The notes under the pieces were generated by a model. It did not search any database and was not told the DNA's origin. It was given only the letters and a program-made list of their open reading frames with translations. DNA of 64,000 nucleotides from Streptomyces tsukubensis. GTDB lineage: Bacteria > Actinomycetota > Actinomycetes > Streptomycetales > Streptomycetaceae. The translations under genes were made by a program, and so were the position numbers. Positions 57,519 to 64,000 of the stretch are shown piece after piece (the stretch's first letter is position 1; every line of letters begins with the position of its first letter). The stretch is taken from positions 2,688,501 to 2,752,500 of the forward strand of contig NZ_CP020700.1 of NCBI RefSeq assembly GCF_003932715.1. The letters are read 5' to 3'.

Positions 57519-58160
57519 TCACCTCAGCGCGTCGGCGACTTCCCGGGCGGCGTCGACGACGCGGGGCCCCACGCGCTCGGGGATGGAGTCGGAGAGCATG
57601 ACCACCCCCACGCTGCCCTCTATCCCGGTGACACCGACGAGGGGCGCGGCGGCTCCGCTGGCACCGGCCTCCAGCTCGCCGTGCGTGAGGATGTAGCCGG
57701 GGTTGTCGCCGTTCCCCTGGCGGGCGGCGAGTATGGCTTTCCCGGCGGCGCCCCGGTCGAGGGGATGGCGGAACCCGGCGCGGTAGGCGACGTGGTAGTC
57801 GGTCCAGGTGGGTTCGACGACCGCGACGGCCAGTGCCTCGGCGCCGTCGACGAGGGTGAGGTGGGCGGTGGCGCCGATGTCTTCGGCGAGGGCGCGCAGC
57901 GCGGGCATGGCGGCTTCCCGTACGAGCGGATGCACCTGCCGCCCCAGGCGCAGCACGCCCAGCCCGACCCTGGCCCGCCCCCCGAGATCGCGCCGGACGA
58001 GCGCGTGCTGCTCCAGCGTGGCGAGCAGCCGGTAGACGACGGTGCGATTGACCCCGAGCCGGGCGGACAGTTCGGTGACGGTCAGCCCGTGGTCGGTGTC
58101 GGCGAGGAGCTTGAGGACACGTAGTCCCCGGTCGAGCGTCTGGGAGGTCTCCGCGGTCAC
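57519..58160 (-). CDS. IclR-family transcriptional regulator
   Basis: 213 residues from GTG (VTAETSQTLDRGLRVLKLLA) with AGGAGAGGG upstream. The winged helix has LTVTELSARLGVNRTVVYRL and LATLEQHALVRRD. The effector domain has TAHLTLVDGAEALAVAVVEP and the conserved RHPLDRGAAGKAIL. A longer reading starts earlier but is not IclR-like. The ligand and targets are unknown. Confidence 0.9.
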   Translation of the reverse strand: MTAETSQTLDRGLRVLKLLADTDHGLTVTELSARLGVNRTVVYRLLATLEQHALVRRDLGGRARVGLGVLRLGRQVHPLVREAAMPALRALAEDIGATAHLTLVDGAEALAVAVVEPTWTDYHVAYRAGFRHPLDRGAAGKAILAARQGNGDNPGYILTHGELEAGASGAAAPLVGVTGIEGSVGVVMLSDSIPERVGPRVVDAAREVADALR

Positions 58161-58539
58161 GAGGCCCTCTCCTTCGGAGTGAGTGACGGCGAAGCCCCAC
58201 GGTTGACGCGGCGCCGTCCCGCCGGCGACGCACCGAGGACCCGCCGGCAGGCCATGGCACACCGGATGGGCTCCGCGGCTTCGCTGCCACGGGGCGCAAG
58301 ATTGGTGAGCGGGACAGTAGCGACCAGGTTCGCTCAGCGGAAGACCTCGTCCAGAATCCGGTCGGGGGTATACCAACGCGGCCCGTTTGATGGCTGTTTG
58401 CCGAGCCTTCACCACGACCCCCCGGAGACTCCCCTTCCGCATCGGCGGGCCCATTTCGGCGGTGGGGGGAGGGGCCGGTCAGTAGGGTCGGGGTGTGGTG
58501 GAGCGGAGGGGGGAGTCGAGGTGTGTCGACCGGTATGCG
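58161..58539. other. Intergenic region before CRISPR array 1
   Basis: The IclR promoter region and 300 bp of GC-rich DNA with no supported gene. Nothing else stands out before the array leader. Confidence 0.55.
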
Positions 58540-58623
58540 TTGCGATGGTTTGGCACGTTTCGCCGGAGTCGGTGAAGTTGCTTCAGAACGGCGCGGGCGG
58601 GTGAGAAAGCGGCAGGTCGGAGA
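58540..58623 (+). promoter_or_regulatory. CRISPR leader 1
   Basis: The segment TTTCGCCGGAGTCGGTGAAG and TTGCTTCAGAACGG, immediately before the first repeat, is closely similar to the sequence before array 2 (TTTGCCGGAGTCGGCAAAGT). This identifies the left side as the leader and gives left-to-right transcription. Confidence 0.75.
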
Positions 58624-58896
58624 GTGGTCCCCGCGCGTGCGGGGATGGTCCCGAGGTGGAGCTCTGGGCGCTGGCGCACGCTGGGTGGTCCCCGCGCGTG
58701 CGGGGATGGTCCCCCGCCGAGCCGCGGGTAGCGGCGGCTGACCGAGTGGTCCCCGCGCGTGCGGGGATGGTCCCCGGCGCACGTCAGACAGGGAGTAGTG
58801 GGGTCCGTGGTCCCCGCGCGTGCGGGGATGGTCCCAGGACCGTGTGTCATGGTCGGTCGCCTTCGGAGTGGTCCCCGCGCGTGCGGGGATGGTCCC
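58624..58896 (+). CRISPR. CRISPR array 1, type I-E-like repeat, 5 repeats
   Basis: Five copies of a 29-bp repeat (GTGGTCCCCG...GATGGTCCC, palindromic core CCCCGCGCGTGCGGGG) separated by four spacers of 32 bp. The period is exactly 61 bp. Repeats start at 58624, 58685, 58746, 58807 and 58868. All are identical; no decayed terminal repeat is seen, so the array may be young or shortened. The repeat's resemblance to the E. coli and actinobacterial type I-E repeat sets the type. Confidence 0.97.
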
Positions 58897-59092
58897 GCCA
58901 CGCCCACACCCATCGCCGTCCCGCCGCCAACGGAGGCGGCATCGGCCTCTCCCCCTGGGATGAGCCGTCCGGCGTGAGCTGTACTGATAGCCCTGGAGAT
59001 ACGAACCGCAACCGCAACCGCAAGCCGAGTCCGCCTCCCTGTTCAGCCGTTCCCATCTCAGGAGATCGGTTCCACGCCGTACAGTCGGACGC

Positions 59093-60025
59093 GTGCACTC
59101 AGCGGTGAACAGAGCCCACGCCGGGCTGGTTACGGTTACCGGAAGTTCGGGCCAAGTAGGAGCGGCCCTGGCTGAGGCACTGGACACGGCCGGCTGGGTG
59201 GTCCGCGGCGTGGACCGGATTCCCGGCCGCTGGACGAGCGTCGTCGGAGACCTGCGAAACCAGCCGGTGCGACTGGCCGCATTGCAGTCGGCCGATGCCC
59301 TGGTCCATAGTGCCGCGCTGCACGCCCCACATGTCGGCCGCCTGGCCGATGAAGAGTTCCGAGCCGTGAACGTAGATGCGACCGCGGGCCTGCTCGACGA
59401 CGCCGACCGCCTCGGCGCCCGGCGGGTTCTCTACATCAGCAGTACGAGTGTGTACGGACACGCCCTGGAGCCCACCGACCGTGCCGTCTGGGTGGACGAG
59501 CAGCTCACACCGCTTCCCAGGGATATCTACGACGAGACCAAACTGGCTGCGGAGGAGCTGGTCGCCGGCTGCACCATTTCTTCGGTCACGCTGCGCATAG
59601 CGCGATGCTTTCCGGAGCCGCTGTCGGTGCGAGCCCGCCACCTGCTCCACCGGGCAGTCGACGTTGCCGACGTAGCAGCGGCGGGGGTCCTGGCCGTGGC
59701 ACACCCCACCGTTACCGGCAGGTTCAATATCTCCGGGCCGCACCCGTTTCACCGCGAGGACTGCCTTGCCCTTTCCCGCGATGCGGGCGCAGTGCTCGCC
59801 GAACGGGTTCCGGACGTCGTCCAGGCATTCCGCGACCAGGGGTGGCCAGTACCCGATCGCCTGGACCGGGTGTACGACTCGACCGCCGCAGCGAACGCGT
59901 TCGGTTACCGACCTGTGCGCGGAGTCCGGCAACTACTGCGCGATGCCGCCGGTGGTCCGGGCCCGAGTGTTCGGACGACTCAGCTCGGCTCGCCCTCGAC
60001 GACTTCCGTGGAACCAACGTCGTGA
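59093..60025 (+). CDS. NAD-dependent epimerase/dehydratase family protein
   Basis: 310 residues from GTG (VHSAVNRAHAGLVTVTGSSG). Extended short-chain dehydrogenase fold: nucleotide-binding TVTGSSGQVGAALAEALDTA, catalytic Tyr and Lys in DIYDETKLAAEELV, Ser in LYISSTSVYGHALE. The C-terminal part (FNISGPHPFHREDCLALSRD) is typical of the family. It probably acts on a nucleotide sugar, but the substrate is unknown. It lies between the two CRISPR arrays. No ribosome site is obvious. Confidence 0.85.
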   Translation: MHSAVNRAHAGLVTVTGSSGQVGAALAEALDTAGWVVRGVDRIPGRWTSVVGDLRNQPVRLAALQSADALVHSAALHAPHVGRLADEEFRAVNVDATAGLLDDADRLGARRVLYISSTSVYGHALEPTDRAVWVDEQLTPLPRDIYDETKLAAEELVAGCTISSVTLRIARCFPEPLSVRARHLLHRAVDVADVAAAGVLAVAHPTVTGRFNISGPHPFHREDCLALSRDAGAVLAERVPDVVQAFRDQGWPVPDRLDRVYDSTAAANAFGYRPVRGVRQLLRDAAGGPGPSVRTTQLGSPSTTSVEPTS

Positions 60026-60078
60026 GACACCGCTCTCGGCCGTCCCGTAGCTGCCGGGCACAGTGAAATGATCTTGGC

Positions 60079-60165
60079 GTGTCTCGTGTGATCACGGCGT
60101 TGGAGCCTTCCTGGACAGCCCCGTTCACCGGGCTGAGCCCGCACTGTTCCCGTGACCACGCCGTG
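60079..60165 (+). pseudogene. Transposase N-terminal remnant (IS5-like)
   Basis: The reading VSRVITALEPSWTAPFTGLSPHCSRD is like the N-terminus of a common Streptomyces IS5-type transposase (SRVITAxEPSWxxPFTGLSP). It continues for about 28 codons and then loses similarity. No transposase core, DDE motif or matching second end is found, so it is a decayed fragment. Confidence 0.55.
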
Positions 60166-60179
60166 GCCGAGAGTCGAGC

Positions 60180-60360
60180 GGCATGGGCCGGGGCCTCCGG
60201 GCCGTCCTGCTCTCCCCCTTCATCACCCAGAACCTCCGCCGCCTCGTCTCCCTCACCGCCGCGAGGATCTCCTGCCCCTGAAGGACCTTACCGAGAGGGG
60301 CCAGATCGCCCCGGTGATCAACCGCACCTACCCCCTGGCCAAGGCACAGGCAGCGCACTG
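60180..60360 (+). pseudogene. Remnant of a zinc-type (MDR) oxidoreductase C-terminus
   Basis: Two frames carry pieces of one family: LRAVLLSPFITQNLRRLVSL in one, then REDLLPLKDLTERGQIAPVI and NRTYPLAKAQAAH in another. These match the end of NADPH:quinone reductase-type dehydrogenases (LxxLxExGKxxPVIDRxYPL). A frameshift near 60260 and the missing front make it a pseudogene fragment. Confidence 0.55.
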
Positions 60361-60404
60361 CCACCCACCCCAGCCCAGTCGGCGAGCCCGAATTCGGAGC
60401 CCCA

Positions 60405-61604
60405 TTACCCGGCGTTCTCGACATCCTGAAGCAGCAGAGGACTTCTCGGATTGTCGAACCAGGCATTCGTACGTCCCGCGGTCACGGTCAGACCGAAGCG
60501 TGTGACATCGGGCTCCCCGGCTGCCACCCACCACTGATGGGCACGGGTCAGTTCGTCCCAGAGTCGCCGCGGGCCGCTCTGATACACCGTGCTGCCCACC
60601 TGGCCGTCGACGAGTACCGCCGCTGCCCACGACCGATCGGTCAGGCCGTAGAGCCACGCACTGACAGCAGTTCCCCGCCGGTCGGTCAGCAAGGTGCACT
60701 CACTGACCAGCAGGCCCGCAACGGCAGCGAATGGGTGCCGCAGCCGGTCGTCGAGGCCAAGGTCGGCAGCGGTCAGTTCGGTGACCGTAGTGACCGCGTC
60801 GCCCGGGAACCCATCCGGAAGGTACGCGGTCTGATCGACACGGTGCCGCTGGGATCTGACCTTCATGAACTCCACCGCTCCGGTGAGCCTGCCGGACGCG
60901 CTCCGCCCGTCCTCGGCCACGACGAGCCGTACGACGCAGTCCACGTTGCTGTAGTGCGTCCCCCAAGGGGCGACGATCAGCCCGCCCGGCCGGGTCTGCC
61001 GAATCCATGCGTAGGGCAGGTCGCGGACGCCGGCGGTGACGATGATCCGGTCGTACGGAGCGCCATCGGGATACCCGAGAAGGCCGTCTCCGGTGACCAC
61101 TCCGGGGTGCAGGCCGACAGCGCTGAGGCGGGCCCGGGCGGCGTCGGCCACGGCCTCATCAACCTCTACCGTGACCACGTTCGCGGCGCCGAGTCGATAC
61201 GAGAGCAGCGCGGCGTTCCAACCCGTACCGGTGCCGATCTCCAGCACCCGCGCACCCGGCTGTACGTCCAGGTCCCTGAGCATCCGGGCGACGACGCTCG
61301 GCATGGACGCCGATGAGGTCGACAGCCGGCCGGGGTCGGCCCCGGTGTGGGCTCCGTCGTCCCACTGGGTCACGACAGGAACATCGGCATCCGCGTAGGC
61401 ATGCCACAGGTCGAGGTCGCCGCTCCTGGACACGCTGAAGCTCGTGCCCGTGTCCATGTCGAAGGGCCACATCAGCTCGGGCAGGAACGCGGATCGCGGC
61501 ACGGCCTCGAAGGCAGGAACCCATTCCGGCGCCAGGGCGCCCGAGTCAAGGAGCTTGCGATACACCTCGTCCCGCGCGGAACCGTCCAGGCCGGAGGCAG
61601 TCAC
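60405..61604 (-). CDS. PIMT-like SAM methyltransferase (peptide-associated)
   Basis: 399 residues from GTG (VTASGLDGSARDEVYRKLLD), which overlaps the stop of the 51-residue peptide gene as GTGA. A protein-L-isoaspartate methyltransferase-type catalytic domain lies in the first 230 residues: motif I VLEIGTGTGWNAALLSYRLG, and the PIMT-like WPFDMDTGTSFSVSRSGDLD, SMPSVVARMLRDLDVQPG and DRIIVTAGVRDLPYAWIRQT. An additional domain of about 150 residues follows (FLPELMWPF is near residue 45). Members of this group modify ribosomal peptides in FxLD and ATP-grasp systems. Confidence 0.85.
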   Translation of the reverse strand: MTASGLDGSARDEVYRKLLDSGALAPEWVPAFEAVPRSAFLPELMWPFDMDTGTSFSVSRSGDLDLWHAYADADVPVVTQWDDGAHTGADPGRLSTSSASMPSVVARMLRDLDVQPGARVLEIGTGTGWNAALLSYRLGAANVVTVEVDEAVADAARARLSAVGLHPGVVTGDGLLGYPDGAPYDRIIVTAGVRDLPYAWIRQTRPGGLIVAPWGTHYSNVDCVVRLVVAEDGRSASGRLTGAVEFMKVRSQRHRVDQTAYLPDGFPGDAVTTVTELTAADLGLDDRLRHPFAAVAGLLVSECTLLTDRRGTAVSAWLYGLTDRSWAAAVLVDGQVGSTVYQSGPRRLWDELTRAHQWWVAAGEPDVTRFGLTVTAGRTNAWFDNPRSPLLLQDVENAG

Positions 61605-61756
61605 TTCCGATGCTTGCCGTCCCCTTCGGGAGCGCTTCCATCGGGGCTGGGCGGCTCCTGTGGCGGGGTCCACGGCTGGCCCGGGAGGTTTTCACCAGCG
61701 CCGCCGCCTTCTCCGCCGCCCCCGTCGCCCGCGTTGCGTGTGATCGGCTCGGCCAT
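61601..61756 (-). CDS. Small Gly/Pro-rich peptide, putative precursor
   Basis: 51 residues from ATG (MAEPITRNAGDGGGGEGGGA, then GENLPGQPWTPPQEPPSPDG and SAPEGDGKHRK) with TTGGAGG four bases upstream. It is acidic with a Gly-rich first half and a Pro-rich second half. There is no signal peptide. It overlaps the methyltransferase start by four bases. The arrangement is that of a RiPP precursor with its modifying enzyme, but no known leader motif (such as FxLD) is seen. Confidence 0.68.
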   Translation of the reverse strand: MAEPITRNAGDGGGGEGGGAGENLPGQPWTPPQEPPSPDGSAPEGDGKHRK

Positions 61757-61934
61757 CGCGACCTCCAAGGCTGGCCGTAGGTAGTCAGCCTGGACTCTAG
61801 GGAAGTAGAGAGCATGCGAACAGCCCGAATTGGGCCGTTTGACGGATTCCCTCGGATGGGTGAGGAGGAACCGATATCGTCGGTGGCCGGAGCCGAGGGA
61901 GGGGGTTTGGTTTGCTGCACGATCCAGACCAACC

Positions 61935-62028
61935 AGAGCGGTTTTCGTCGTTTTCGACAGATTTGCCGGAGTCGGCAAAGTTGCGTGAGAACTGGTTCCC
62001 CGGCCGATGAAGCAGCAGGTCAGGAAGT
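61935..62028 (+). promoter_or_regulatory. CRISPR leader 2
   Basis: TTTTCGACAGATTTGCCGGA, GTCGGCAAAGTTGCG and GAGAACTGG precede the first repeat and correspond to leader 1 at 58540-58623 over about 35 bases. Its homology with leader 1 shows that both arrays share an origin and are transcribed to the right. Confidence 0.75.
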
Positions 62029-62972
62029 GTGGTCCCCGCGCGTGCGGGGATGGTCCCACCGAGCAGAGGTACCCGGCTCACAAGGTCGTGTGGTCCCCGC
62101 GCGTGCGGGGATGGTCCCCGGCCTGTCATGTCCCGGAGGCGGCCGTCCGCGTGGTCCCCGCGCGTGCGGGGATGGTCCCGGTGGTGGTCGAACTGGAGCG
62201 AATGCGTGGGAGTGGTCCCCGCGCGTGCGGGGATGGTCCCTCGCCCTCGAATTCCTCCAGGACGTCGCTGCCGTGGTCCCCGCGCGTGCGGGGATGGTCC
62301 CCCCGTCTACACCGTCGTCGTTCTCGCCCTGGCGTGGTCCCCGCGCGTGCGGGGATGGTCCCAACTCTGACGACTCGACCACGAAGAAGACCGCGTGGTC
62401 CCCGCGCGTGCGGGGATGGTCCCATCACCTATTGGGCGTTGTCGATCCGGTACCTGTGGTCCCCGCGCGTGCGGGGATGGTCCCCGGAAACGGGTGTGCT
62501 GGGTCGGGCCCTCCGCGTGGTCCCCGCGCGTGCGGGGATGGTCCCTGGGCAATCCACTGCGGGTGCTCCGCCCATTCGTGGTCCCCGCGCGTGCGGGGAT
62601 GGTCCCGATCTGGACCGGCTCCCGCTGGGAGAGGGAGGGTGGTCCCCGCGCGTGCGGGGATGGTCCCCACCAATGGGTGGTGGCGGGCGGGGTGTCGGGG
62701 TGGTCCCCGCGCGTGCGGGGATGGTCCCCCGCGGTTGTCACCGCTCGGCCCCGCTCATCTGTGGTCCCCGCGCGTGCGGGGATGGTCCCTGCATCGGCTG
62801 GGCGTCGACCTCGGCCCAGGTGTGGTCCCCGCGCGTGCGGGGATGGTCCCGACCTTGAGGAGTACGGCGCCCTCGTCCGCAAGTGGTCCCCGCGCGTGCG
62901 GAGATGGTCCCGGCGGACGCGGGTCATCAGGGTCAAGGCTCATGTGGTCCCCGCGCGTGCGGGGATGGTCCC
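62029..62972 (+). CRISPR. CRISPR array 2, type I-E-like repeat, 16 repeats
   Basis: Sixteen 29-bp repeats (same repeat as array 1) and fifteen 32-bp spacers, period 61 bp, from 62029 to 62972. All repeats are identical except the one starting at 62883, which has GCGGAGATGG instead of GCGGGGATGG. This decay near the right end supports the leader being on the left. The spacers are all different by eye. No cas gene is present within the window. Confidence 0.98.
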
Positions 62973-63169
62973 GTCAACGCGACCTCGGCCGCGTGCGGGT
63001 AGCCGAAACACCCATCGGCGCATCGGCAGAACCGGAAATGCTCGGCGCTTCTCTGGCCGCACTGCTGCCCACTCGATTCTTGACAAGATCCGGTTCCGCC
63101 CCGGCGTCCAGATACGCGCTCTCACATGTACGACCTCGCCTGCGAGCCAGCCGTCGTTAGGCTCCACCC

Positions 63170-63499
63170 ATGACCGACTACGTACAGGTTTCAACTGCAA
63201 CACCCCTACGGGAACAGGCCGTCGAGCTTGCTCAAGGCGCGATCAAAGGACGTCTAGCAGCCGGCACCCAGGTCATTGGGCCTGTCGGCTCCGTGTTCTG
63301 GCACCTGGGGGAGTTTGGCGAAGGTACCGAATGGCGGCTTCTGCTCACCACGACGACGGACAGGTACCCCCAGCTTGAGCAGTACCTGTTGGAACACCAC
63401 CCTTGGGACAACCCGGAGCTGCTCGCCACACCGATCGTCCGAGGTGCGCAACGGTGTTTGGAGTGGATTGACAGCAGCGTCTCGACAGAGCACTCCTAA
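63170..63499 (+). CDS. cutA: CutA divalent-cation tolerance protein
   Basis: 109 residues from ATG (MTDYVQVSTATPLREQAVEL). CutA1 is a small trimeric protein. The fold is recognised from DYVQVSTATPLREQAVELAQG, the middle SVFWHLGEFGEGTEWRLLLT and the end HHPWDNPELLATPIVRGAQR. The PWDNPE block is highly typical. A function in copper tolerance or in anchoring is assigned in other organisms. Its stop overlaps the converging TPR gene by three bases. Confidence 0.88.
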   Translation: MTDYVQVSTATPLREQAVELAQGAIKGRLAAGTQVIGPVGSVFWHLGEFGEGTEWRLLLTTTTDRYPQLEQYLLEHHPWDNPELLATPIVRGAQRCLEWIDSSVSTEHS

Positions 63500-64000
63500 G
63501 TCCTCACTGCTCTCCCAAGCGCCTCCTGGACAGCTCCCAGACTCTGATGTGGACCTAGTTGCTCCAGTACCGGGGCGAGCCGCATTCGCGGTCGCACAGA
63601 AGCTACCCCTGAAGCAAGGTCGAGGGCGCGGCCGGCCACTCTGGCCGCTTCCTCAACCTCGCCAGCCATGAGATAGGCGTCCGAGAGCCAGGACATGTAC
63701 AGAGCCTTGTCCCGAGCGTTGTGATCGCTGTAAGCATCCAGAGCCTGCTTGAGAACAGGGACCGCGCGTAGTGGGCGGCGCAACTCGGCCCAACAGCGAC
63801 CCGTCATGATGTCCAGCTCCGTACCATCGACCCAGGCGGCCCAGTCCGGTTGTGGCTCTCCATCCTGCGCCGAGTCGAGTGCCGTTCGGGCTGCATCCAA
63901 CGCCCGTTCCGACTGCTCTGCCTGGTTGGCCAGCGCGCACGCCCACGCCATCCGCTCGTGGAGAAGCGCCTGAACAGCAGATGGTGTTGCGGAGTTGATG
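63496..64000 (-). CDS. TPR-like regulator, partial (N-terminus outside window)
   Basis: The C-terminal 167 residues of a helical protein, entering at the right edge (NSATPSAVQALLHERMAWAC). It has TPR-like repeats (ANQAEQSERALDAARTALDS, RAVPVLKQALDAYSDHNARD, LYMSWLSDAYLMAGEVEEAA) and a closing ALGRAVRT. It resembles the C-terminal sensor domain of the XRE/TPR regulators seen at 14.5-17.0 kb. The start is not in the window. Confidence 0.7.
   Translation of the reverse strand, partial: INSATPSAVQALLHERMAWACALANQAEQSERALDAARTALDSAQDGEPQPDWAAWVDGTELDIMTGRCWAELRRPLRAVPVLKQALDAYSDHNARDKALYMSWLSDAYLMAGEVEEAARVAGRALDLASGVASVRPRMRLAPVLEQLGPHQSLGAVQEALGRAVRT

Noticed and set aside
61814..63160. Plus-strand protein-like frames across CRISPR array 2
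   Set aside because: They repeat the translated CRISPR repeat (such as VPARAGMVP) every 61 bases and have no promoter or ribosome site.

Overview
The window is high-GC actinobacterial chromosomal DNA, almost certainly from a Streptomyces. The evidence is the extreme codon bias, the many GTG starts, an SsgA-like sporulation protein, DasR-type operators in front of N-acetylglucosamine permeases, and a gene order (rdgB, rph, PTS genes, cysM/cysO, clpS, pncB, M6 protease, RDD proteins, ssgG, hppD) that I recognise as Streptomyces core-chromosome order. No search was run; family names come from motifs read in the translations.

Region by region. 0-12.2 kb (core): partial ABC-2 permease, bifunctional penicillin-binding protein, a guanidinium exporter behind a guanidine-III riboswitch, a Cpn10-like protein, a DUF3618 protein, Bcp peroxiredoxin, a tRNA with a UAG anticodon on a short class I body, RdgB, a small lipoprotein, RNase PH, and the GlcNAc PTS set nagF/nagE1/nagE2 with three DasR sites, then an RNase Z-like metallo-hydrolase. 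12.4-21.2 kb (accessory island): a membrane-anchored PemK/MazF-fold protein, five small overlapping genes (several Cys-rich), two XRE/TPR regulators, a flavoprotein flanked by direct repeats, a three-gene small protein/DUF6879/XRE-DUF5753 module, an unknown protein and a methyltransferase. 21.2-28.2 kb: the thiocarboxylate cysteine pathway (mec, cysO, cysM), interrupted by a cobalamin-riboswitch-controlled ABC importer, with a Cys-containing leader peptide before cysO, then an amino-acid permease preceded by an overlapping short frame.

28.5-38.2 kb: an 18-bp tandem repeat array, DUF2017-ClpS, the NAD salvage genes pncB and pncA with a perfect palindrome at the clpS/pncB divergence, a secreted M6 metalloprotease and two Pro/Gln-rich RDD membrane proteins. 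38.3-43.5 kb: a 1611-residue RHS polymorphic toxin with a candidate immunity gene. 43.8-58.2 kb: ssgG, VOC protein, a 168-bp MITE-like element flanked by CTAG, an AraC regulator divergent from an NmrA-like reductase, an FAD oxidase, a TPR protein, a two-component system followed by a surface protein and class F sortase, hppD divergent from an Lrp regulator, a Lon-like secreted protease and an IclR regulator.

58.6-64 kb: two type I-E-like CRISPR arrays (5 and 16 repeats, 29-bp repeat, 61-bp period) with homologous left-hand leaders and no cas genes in view. Between them lie a sugar-epimerase-like gene, decayed remnants of a transposase and a zinc-type oxidoreductase, and a two-gene unit: a 51-residue Gly/Pro-rich peptide translationally overlapped with a PIMT-like methyltransferase, a plausible small RiPP-like system. 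CutA and a partial TPR protein close the window.
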